Part shown: positions 15,616 through 20,207 of the stretch, in pieces | Position numbering within the stretch: position 1 is the first letter of the stretch | Layout: every line of letters begins with the position of its first letter | Assembly (NCBI GenBank): GCA_958366705.1 | Contig: CATXCB010000022.1 | Location: 1 to 20,207 of the forward strand | Direction: 5' to 3' | DNA length: 20,207 bases | Origin: an uncultured bacterium | Lineage (GTDB): Bacteria; Cyanobacteriota; Vampirovibrionia; Gastranaerophilales; Gastranaerophilaceae | Notes under the pieces: generated by a model | Seen by the model: the letters and a program-made list of their open reading frames with translations, nothing else | Told to the model about the DNA's origin: nothing | Databases searched by the model: none | Translations under genes and position numbers: made by a program

Positions 15616-15658
15616 ATATTACAAATTTGTAATATTATACTATTCTTATAGTATAATA
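15616..15658 (+). promoter_or_regulatory. Two nested palindromes at the promoter of the TPR-glycosyltransferase gene
   Basis: A perfect 20-bp palindrome centred on AAATTT (15616-15635, core TTACAAATTTGTAA) overlaps by three bases a perfect 11-bp inverted repeat, TATTATACTAT (15633-15643) with ATAGTATAATA (15648-15658). The TATAAT of the -10 box (15652-15657) lies in the second arm. The gap to the first in-frame ATG is nine bases, so the leader is very short. No Shine-Dalgarno site exists. Confidence 0.55.
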
Positions 15659-15666
15659 AATTTTTG

Positions 15667-17361
15667 ATGATGTGTTATTATTACGATATGCAAAAAGAAG
15701 AGCTTCAAAATTTTTTTAATAATGAAAATAAAGTTTTTCAATTGAATTGTATATCTGATTCTTTATTAAACTCTTTTGATGAAAATTTATTATCATTATT
15801 TGATGAAAATACATTTTCTAAAGAAGTTTATGCTGTGTATAAAAAGTTCTCATCAATGGACATGGATGCTCCTGATAAACTAAAGAATGAGCTGTTTGAT
15901 AAAGTTAGAAATTTTGCTAAAGAGCAAATTGTTCAAAAAAAATATGTTGAAGCTCTTCTTCTTTATCGCTTTTTGTTAGTTAAATCTAATTTACTGGCAG
16001 ATGATTATGCTGAAATTGGGCTTTTATTTTCTTATTGCGGACTGTTGGATTTAGCTCAAGAATTTATGTTTGTTTATAAATCTGTGGAAGTAAATAAACC
16101 GTTAGCTTTTATTACACTTGCTAATTTTTATAATTTTCAGTTAAAGGATTATAAAACGGCAATAAAGTATTATGAAAAATACCTCCAGATTGATAGCACT
16201 AAGTCTGTTGTATATACTATTGTCGGAAGTCTTTACAAAAAAGCTTACGGCAATTCAAGTTTAAAAGAACAAATATATTGTTATGAGATGGCAGACAGAT
16301 TAAAGCCTGATGATAGATTGATAACTCACATGCTTGCTTTTAGCTGCGAAAGTGCCGGAAATAAATCTAAGGCCAGAATGTATTATGATAGGTTAATGCA
16401 TCTTAATCCTACAGAAATTGATTATTATAACTATGGCGCATTTTTGATAAGCTGTGGAGAATTTGTTTTAGGGCATAAATATTTTACTCATAGATTTCTG
16501 GTAGATGATGATAATTTACGGTATCCATTTGAGTTGAATCCTGAAAAGAGGTGGGATTTGAATTCAGATATTTCGGATAAAGTCTTGCTGGTTCATTATG
16601 AGCAAGGGTTTGGAGATACTTTTATGTATTGCAGATTTGTACCTGCACTTAGAAATCTTGCAAAAAAAGTTATTTTTGTTGTTCAAGATTCTTTAGTAGA
16701 TTTAATTAGAAATTCCGAAAGTATTTCCGATGGAATAGATGTTGTTTCTGATAAACAGGATTTAAGTTGTTTGAAATTTGATTTGCATATGGCGCTTTTG
16801 GATGTTCCTTATGTTCTTAAAACTTCAGTTGCTTCAATTCCTTATAAAGATGGTTATTTGACTGTTTCAGCTCAAAAGGTTTCTGAATATGGAGATAAAT
16901 ATATAAGAAATAGTAACAATTTGAAAGTCGGAATTTCGTGCTGCGGCGATAAAACTGCTAATTATTCAGGCAGGGATATCCCTTTAGAAAAATTCAAAAT
17001 GATAACAAATATTCCGGGAATAGATTTTTATTTTTTACAAATGGATAGTGAAATGAATGATGATAAAATAATTCCGCTGGGTTCATCTTTTTCAACGTTT
17101 ACAGAAACGGCAATGGCAGTCAAGAATATGGATATTGTAATTACAACGGATAATGTAATACTGAATTTGGCCGGTGCTCTCGGGGTAAAAACAATTGCTC
17201 TTTATAATAAGCAAACAAATTATCGCTGGTATAAACTTGACGGAAAAGATGTAGGCTGGTATAAAAGTGTAATACCTCTGCAAGCTGACTCGCAGGATAA
17301 TTGGGATCCTGTATTATTTCATCTGGTTAATATGCTGACAGATTATACAAAGTTAAAATAG
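15667..17361 (+). CDS. TPR protein with GT9-like glycosyltransferase domain
   Basis: Residues about 60-290 are tetratricopeptide-type helical repeats (for example ADDYAEIGLLFSYCGLLDLAQEF, then ITLANFYNFQLKDYKTAIKYYEKYLQI). From about 303 the protein turns into a domain like the heptosyltransferase/GT9 family: VLLVHYEQGFGDTFMYCRF, SGRDIPLEKFKM, ITTDNVILNLAGALGVKTIAL and YRWYKLDGKDVGWY. The usual DTxxAH is TDNVILN here, so the His is absent. Such fusions are common in bacteria that glycosylate surface proteins or polysaccharide; the substrate is unknown. The start is uncertain: ATG at 15667, 15670 or 15688, none with a ribosome site. An F-x-G gene follows after 38 bases and may share the transcript. 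Confidence 0.8.
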   Translation: MMCYYYDMQKEELQNFFNNENKVFQLNCISDSLLNSFDENLLSLFDENTFSKEVYAVYKKFSSMDMDAPDKLKNELFDKVRNFAKEQIVQKKYVEALLLYRFLLVKSNLLADDYAEIGLLFSYCGLLDLAQEFMFVYKSVEVNKPLAFITLANFYNFQLKDYKTAIKYYEKYLQIDSTKSVVYTIVGSLYKKAYGNSSLKEQIYCYEMADRLKPDDRLITHMLAFSCESAGNKSKARMYYDRLMHLNPTEIDYYNYGAFLISCGEFVLGHKYFTHRFLVDDDNLRYPFELNPEKRWDLNSDISDKVLLVHYEQGFGDTFMYCRFVPALRNLAKKVIFVVQDSLVDLIRNSESISDGIDVVSDKQDLSCLKFDLHMALLDVPYVLKTSVASIPYKDGYLTVSAQKVSEYGDKYIRNSNNLKVGISCCGDKTANYSGRDIPLEKFKMITNIPGIDFYFLQMDSEMNDDKIIPLGSSFSTFTETAMAVKNMDIVITTDNVILNLAGALGVKTIALYNKQTNYRWYKLDGKDVGWYKSVIPLQADSQDNWDPVLFHLVNMLTDYTKLK

Positions 17362-17399
17362 AGATAGCAAAAATAATTTTTTAGGGTTTTATATTTAGT

Positions 17400-17816
17400 A
17401 TGAAAATAAATAATGTATCATTTGGAACAACTTATTTGACACCATCATTGAGGTGTATGTCTCCTGAAAATCGTGAGAAGATAAAATCAGTCTACAGTTT
17501 AGGACAGATTTATCCTGTCGATTTGTATTTAGGTTCTGATAAAAAAGGTAATTTAACCCTGCAGATAAAAAGAGGTTCTATGTATGATTATTTATTGAAG
17601 AATAATTATATTGAACCGACTAAAAATAATATTGCAGCTTTAAAAATAATTAAAGCTGCTGATGCCGTGAATAAATATATCCACGGTGACTCATCACCTG
17701 TAAGAAAAGTAACAATTAAAGAACTGGATTATATTCCGGAAGATATATTGCCTTATTATGTAGCAGATGAGATTGAAGAGTTCAATAAAACGTATTCTAA
17801 AAAATTTGACAGTTAA
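17400..17816 (+). CDS. F-x-G-tagged protein of unknown function
   Basis: The 138-residue protein begins MKINNVSFGTTYLTP, with VSFG at residues 6-9, matching the other tagged proteins here. The rest is alpha/beta and soluble, with no known domain; LTLQIKRGSMYDYLLKNNYIEPT and VRKVTIKELDYIPEDILPYYV look well folded. There is no ribosome site close to the ATG (an AGGG is 13 bases away). It lies 38 bases downstream of the TPR-glycosyltransferase gene and ends near the convergent higA gene, with no obvious terminator between. Confidence 0.65.
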   Translation: MKINNVSFGTTYLTPSLRCMSPENREKIKSVYSLGQIYPVDLYLGSDKKGNLTLQIKRGSMYDYLLKNNYIEPTKNNIAALKIIKAADAVNKYIHGDSSPVRKVTIKELDYIPEDILPYYVADEIEEFNKTYSKKFDS

Positions 17817-17838
17817 TTAATCTGGTAAAAATGTTATA

Positions 17839-18123
17839 TTAAGCTATTTTTTGAATTGAATCAATACTTGATTTTTCTTTAGTATAAGCAATGTATAAAT
17901 CATAAGCACTTTGAGCATTCATCCAAAATTCAGGAGTAGTGCCAAATAAATTAGCTAATTTTAAAGCCATTACCGGAGAAATTCCACGTTTTTTGTTGTA
18001 AATTTCACTTATGGTTTTGATACCGACATTAAGCAATTCACACAGTTTTTTTTGTGTCAAACCATATGGTTTAACAAATTCTTCTAATAAAATTTCTCCT
18101 GGATGGGTGTAAGGTCTTATCAT
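17839..18123 (-). CDS. higA: HigA-type antitoxin
   Basis: HigA binds and neutralises the HigB toxin and represses the operon. The 94-residue protein starts RPYTHPGEILLEEFVKPYG and has a helix-turn-helix at about 24-60 (LTQKKLCELLNVGIKTISEIYNKKRG, then ISPVMALKLANLFG). It closes with the HigA-family TTPEFWMNAQSAYDL. AGGAG lies upstream of the ATG. It is the second gene, nine bases after higB, the reverse of most TA pairs but normal for higBA. Confidence 0.88.
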   Translation of the reverse strand: MIRPYTHPGEILLEEFVKPYGLTQKKLCELLNVGIKTISEIYNKKRGISPVMALKLANLFGTTPEFWMNAQSAYDLYIAYTKEKSSIDSIQKIA

Positions 18124-18132
18124 AGTGAACTC

Positions 18133-18414
18133 CTATTTGTGATAATCAGTAATGTAAACTTCTTCAGCGGTGCCGTTAGCGAATTTAAAAACAATTCTAA
18201 ACTGGTCATTTATTCTAATTGAGCAGTAACCTTTAAGATTGCCTTTTAGGTGTTCGAAACGGTTAGCCGGTGGCACCATTAAATCTTGTTCAGCATGTGC
18301 GAAATGAATCATATCAAGTTTTCTTTTTGCTATTTTTTGAATAGTATTGTATTTTTTTGAATTTATGCCATTGAATATGTTTTGGGTTTCGCTGTCTTTG
18401 AAAGATTTAATCAT
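18133..18414 (-). CDS. higB: HigB-type mRNA interferase toxin
   Basis: HigB is a RelE-fold ribosome-dependent endoribonuclease that cuts translated mRNA. The 93-residue protein has the family core: RKLDMIHFAHAEQDLMVPPANRFEHL, then GNLKGYCSIRINDQFRIVFKF and VYITDYHK. Residues typical of the RelE/HigB active site (Arg, Lys and the terminal DYH) are present. No frameshift is seen, so the module looks intact. There is no ribosome site before the ATG at 18414. A TTGAGA, 17 bases, TAACAT promoter ends six bases before the ATG, which suggests a leaderless transcript. Confidence 0.88.
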   Translation of the reverse strand: MIKSFKDSETQNIFNGINSKKYNTIQKIAKRKLDMIHFAHAEQDLMVPPANRFEHLKGNLKGYCSIRINDQFRIVFKFANGTAEEVYITDYHK

Positions 18415-18449
18415 ATTATCATGTTATCACAATATGATAAGTTTCTCAA
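18415..18449 (-). promoter_or_regulatory. higBA promoter and likely operator
   Basis: On the minus strand TTGAGA (18444-18449), 17 bases, TAACAT (18421-18426). An inverted repeat TTATCAT (plus strand 18416-18422) with ATGATAA (18434-18440), 11 bases apart, covers the -10 region and is the best candidate for the HigA operator. Confidence 0.5.
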
Positions 18450-18462
18450 GTGTAGGTTATGA

Positions 18463-18476
18463 ATTTATTAATAAAT
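18463..18476. repeat. 14-bp perfect palindrome
   Basis: ATTTATTAATAAAT is perfectly self-complementary and lies 50 bases upstream of higB. In AT-rich DNA this may be chance. Confidence 0.2.
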
Positions 18477-18514
18477 ATCAAGAAAATAGTGGATGATGAA
18501 AAATTTATTAAGTA

Positions 18515-18580
18515 ATACGTGTGAAGATTCTACTAAAGGCCCGTGGAAAAATTTGAATTAACCAGCTGATAAGGGAAATC
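18515..18580. repeat. Left copy of direct repeat, carrying a tRNA-Thr 3' fragment
   Basis: These 66 bases match 18681-18746, with four differences (at 18520, about 18537, 18566 and 18576), 166 bp apart. The copy contains the acceptor strand and part of the T arm of tRNA-Thr (18565-18580), plus about 50 bases of the sequence downstream of the tRNA. The remaining tRNA body is absent here. Confidence 0.8.
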
Positions 18581-18680
18581 TACCTTTCCGTAAGTGAGAG
18601 TTTGAAGCTCGAACTTATACGGAACAGGTATACAGTAACAATTTAGGTTTAACCCCTTTTTTTCTCCCAACAGGAGAAAA
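18581..18680. other. 100-bp segment between the direct repeats, with a long hairpin
   Basis: TACC-T-TTCCGTAAGT pairs with ACT-TA-TACGGAA-CA-GGTA (18581-18595 with 18613-18630, with bulges), starting exactly where the repeat ends. A second hairpin, TTTTTCTCC (18659-18667) with GGAGAAAAA (18673-18681), lies at the other end. No coding frame is convincing. Confidence 0.5.
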
Positions 18681-18729
18681 ATACGGGTGAAGATTCTACT
18701 AAAAGCCCGTGGAAAAATTTGAATTAACC

Positions 18730-18746
<17 letters not shown>
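18681..18746. repeat. Right copy of direct repeat, overlapping tRNA-Thr
   Basis: This copy lies across the 3' end of the intact tRNA-Thr gene, with 17 of its bases inside the gene. It also contains ACGGG/CCCGT (18683-18687 and 18705-18709), which could be the tRNA terminator read on the minus strand, followed there by five Ts. Confidence 0.8.
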
Positions 18747-18802
<56 letters not shown>

Positions 18803-18816
18803 ATTGTCTTTTAGTT

Positions 18817-19251
18817 TTAAATTTGCGTATTCCCTATATAAACTAAGAATAAGAATGTTTTGAGTGTAAATATTAAACCTAAAATGAACAAGATTAACCA
18901 TACTCGAACCCAATTGGTCTGTACTTCATTGAATTGTTCAACGCTCTCCCAATCTTTGGATTCCCATGCCCATTGATTACCTTTGAATCCGAACCAGATG
19001 GCCAAAGCTAAAGGACCGATAAATGGGATTATGCTTGCTGGCAGGATTAATAATGTAATATATTTTTTGTGCATAACACCCCAAATCCAGTTGAGTAAAA
19101 ATGCACCCCAGTTAAATTTTCTGATTTCTTTAGGCAGATTTTTTTTGCTGTCATCTACCCATTCTCCGCAAAATTTACATTTCTTTGCGTCAAAGCTTAT
19201 TTCTGCATTGCAGAATGGACATAATTTAATTTCTGTTGAACTGTTTTCCAT
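18817..19251 (-). CDS. Zinc-ribbon membrane protein
   Basis: The protein has 144 residues. An N-terminal rubredoxin-type zinc ribbon has Cys12, Cys15, Cys28 and Cys31 (LCPFCNAEISFDAKKCKFCG). Then come two or three membrane segments: WGAFLLNWIWGVMHKKYITLLILP (about 49-72), PFIGPLALAIWFGF (about 76-89), and WVRVWLILFILGLIFTLKTFLFLV (about 113-136). The motif FNWGAFLLNWIWG and GNQWAWESKDWESVEQFNEVQTNW recall membrane proteins with unknown function that often start with a zinc ribbon (DUF2628-like). The start is fixed by AAGGAG. A strong promoter is upstream, and tRNA-Thr directly follows, so they may be one transcript. Confidence 0.75.
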   Translation of the reverse strand: MENSSTEIKLCPFCNAEISFDAKKCKFCGEWVDDSKKNLPKEIRKFNWGAFLLNWIWGVMHKKYITLLILPASIIPFIGPLALAIWFGFKGNQWAWESKDWESVEQFNEVQTNWVRVWLILFILGLIFTLKTFLFLVYIGNTQI

Positions 19252-19285
19252 ATAGCTCCTTTATTATTTAACGGATTCCTATCTA

Positions 19286-19314
19286 ATGATATAACCTGAC
19301 AGAGTTGATGTCAA
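19286..19314 (-). promoter_or_regulatory. Promoter of the zinc-ribbon gene
   Basis: On the minus strand a perfect TTGACA (19309-19314), 17 bases, TATCAT (19286-19291). This is one of the best promoters in the window. Confidence 0.65.
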
Positions 19315-19331
19315 TTCTTTTTATTAAAATA

Positions 19332-19363
19332 AAAAATCCCCATAAAGTCCGTGGGGGATTTTT
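19332..19363 (-). terminator. Terminator downstream of the 19891 gene
   Basis: AAAAATCCCC (19332-19341) pairs with GGGGATTTTT (19354-19363), loop of 12 bases. Read on the minus strand the stem ends in a T-rich tract, and it lies 30 bases after the stop. Confidence 0.75.
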
Positions 19364-19393
19364 GGTGTAATAGAAGAAATGTTAGTTTTTTAT

Positions 19394-19891
19394 TTAGTTT
19401 AGCCCTAATGTAAATTTATTCAAGTTTGCTGTTAAATTTAACGCGACATACATTGAATTTTGGTTCTGTTTTACGCTGGAGAATTTATTTTGAATTGATG
19501 ATATTTCAGCTTGATATTGTTGTAATTCTTTTGTGTTACCATTATTTTGTCCACTTAGTGAACTTAGTTGACTTGTAAGTTTGTTAATAATTTCGGTTAG
19601 AGTGTCTTGAGTTGATATTTTTACTCCCATTTGCGACGCCAGATTTTTTGCACGAGAAATTAATTCTGTTTCACTTGAACATGTATTTTTAGAGTTGCTT
19701 TCGTTAGTTGTTTTTTGAACTTGTTGTTTTTGAAGAACTGCATTTATTAATGTTTGGGCTTGTGCTTCTGAGGAAACTGTTGTGGGGTCAATCCCCAGAG
19801 CTTGTAGTTTTCGTATTGTGGATTCACTGAGCCGTGAGTGTTGTCCTAAAATTCCATACCCGCCAAATGAAGATACTCCATTTATAGACAT
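19394..19891 (-). CDS. Ser/Gln-rich coiled-coil protein with N-terminal FG motif
   Basis: The 165-residue protein starts MSINGVSSFGGYG, with SFG at residues 8-10 as in the other tagged proteins. There is no signal peptide or membrane segment. About 20-55 is helical (STIRKLQALGIDPTTVSSEAQAQTLI); about 75-150 is Gln, Ser and Asn rich and likely coiled coil (TEIINKLTSQLSSLSGQ, ELQQYQAEISSIQNKFSSVKQNQ). The look recalls structural or secreted filament-associated proteins, but no family is recognised. The start has AAAGGTG nine bases upstream and its own terminator. Confidence 0.7.
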   Translation of the reverse strand: MSINGVSSFGGYGILGQHSRLSESTIRKLQALGIDPTTVSSEAQAQTLINAVLQKQQVQKTTNESNSKNTCSSETELISRAKNLASQMGVKISTQDTLTEIINKLTSQLSSLSGQNNGNTKELQQYQAEISSIQNKFSSVKQNQNSMYVALNLTANLNKFTLGLN

Positions 19892-19914
19892 ATTTTATAC
19901 ACCTTTCTACATTT

Positions 19915-19942
19915 GTTTTAATGAGATATTTTCCGTTGTCAA
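19915..19942 (-). promoter_or_regulatory. Promoter of the 19891 gene
   Basis: On the minus strand a perfect TTGACA (19937-19942), 16 bases, TAAAAC (19915-19920). Confidence 0.45.
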
Positions 19943-20024
19943 TATTTGTTGTTAACGACTTGTTTTGGATTAATCTTTATATTTTTTTATATCTTTTTAC
20001 ATTAGTTAACAGAAATTTTGAATA

Positions 20025-20053
20025 TTGTTTTAGCTCTATGTTTTTTGTAGAAT
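20025..20053 (+). promoter_or_regulatory. Probable pgk promoter
   Basis: TTGTTT (20025-20030), 17 bases, TAGAAT (20048-20053). The leader to the ATG is about 25 bases and carries AAGGAGA (20074-20080). Confidence 0.4.
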
Positions 20054-20085
20054 ATCCATGCGGTACTTTTAAAAAGGAGAGATTT

Positions 20086-20207
20086 ATGAAAAAATCAATT
20101 AAAGACCTTGGTGATATCAAAGGTAAAAGAGCGTTGATAAGAGTAGATGTAAACGTTCCTCTTGACGCAGACAAAAATGTTACAGATGATACAAGAATTC
20201 AAGCAAT
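20086..20207 (+). CDS. pgk: Phosphoglycerate kinase (5' part, truncated by window end)
   Basis: The visible 40 residues start MKKSIKDLGDIKGKRALIRV, then DVNVPLDADKNVTDDTRIQA. This is the N-terminal signature of phosphoglycerate kinase, the glycolytic enzyme that makes ATP from 1,3-bisphosphoglycerate. RVDVNVPL and DDTRI hold substrate-binding residues (Asp, Asn and Arg). AAGGAGA lies five bases before the ATG. The gene runs off the right edge. Confidence 0.95.
   Translation, partial: MKKSIKDLGDIKGKRALIRVDVNVPLDADKNVTDDTRIQA

Noticed and set aside
18565..18640. Second full tRNA gene or decayed tRNA pseudogene at the left repeat
   Set aside because: Only the 3' acceptor and part of the T arm match; the D arm, anticodon arm and 5' acceptor strand are absent.
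18983..19255. Plus-strand open frame antisense to the zinc-ribbon gene
   Set aside because: The opposite strand has a clear zinc ribbon, membrane helices, AAGGAG site and promoter.

Overview
The window is AT-rich, densely coded chromosomal DNA with standard bacterial genes. It is most likely from a gut Vampirovibrionia/Melainabacteria (Gastranaerophilales-type) bacterium. This is inferred from a type IV pilin-like protein with a GFTLAEVLITLGIIGVVAAITIP-style N-terminus, several lineage-type hypothetical proteins with a short N-terminal (V/L)xFxG motif, and typical housekeeping genes (gmk, coaBC, NADP-type gdhA, pgk). No phylogeny could be run, so the assignment is tentative. No CRISPR array, transposase or integrase gene was seen.

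Layout. Positions 1-172: a non-coding leader and a promoter placed so that gmk would be leaderless. 173-1913: gmk-coaBC. 2026-3489: a glycine-rich hypothetical protein with C-terminal repeats resembling phage-associated proteins. 3594-4310: a Nif3-like metal protein, convergent with a pilin-like gene (4290-4991, minus). 5134-5544: an XRE-type regulator, followed by a repeat-like hairpin element and tRNA-Gln. 5901-6182: a small F-x-G protein that shares a terminator with a divergent alpha-amylase-like protein (6246-7559, minus). 7669-8917 (minus): two secreted proteins, one a zinc-ligand-less relative of M48 peptidases. 9090-10439: gdhA, then a PRTase-like F-x-G protein and an HExxH metallopeptidase-like F-x-G protein. 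13206-13578: a gene-free, repeat-like and hairpin-rich gap. 13579-14980: a COG1237-type metallo-beta-lactamase-fold protein and a nitroreductase. 15064-15498 (minus): unknown. 15667-17816: a TPR-glycosyltransferase protein and another F-x-G protein. 17839-18414 (minus): a HigB/HigA toxin-antitoxin pair. 18515-18802: a 66-bp direct repeat that includes the 3' end of a tRNA-Thr gene. 18817-19891 (minus): a zinc-ribbon membrane protein and another N-terminal FG protein. 20086-end: the start of pgk.

Cross-cutting signals. (1) At least three genes (gmk, the MBL-fold gene, higB), and probably two more, have a -10 box exactly where transcription would begin at the start codon, with no Shine-Dalgarno sequence. 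Neighbouring genes have strong GGAGG-type sites. (2) Five otherwise unrelated proteins share a short N-terminal F-x-G-like motif. It could be a localisation or processing tag, and it is the best candidate here for an undescribed system. (3) The tRNA-Thr 3' end is duplicated 166 bp away, as expected for an attachment-site scar. (4) Several promoters overlap perfect inverted repeats.
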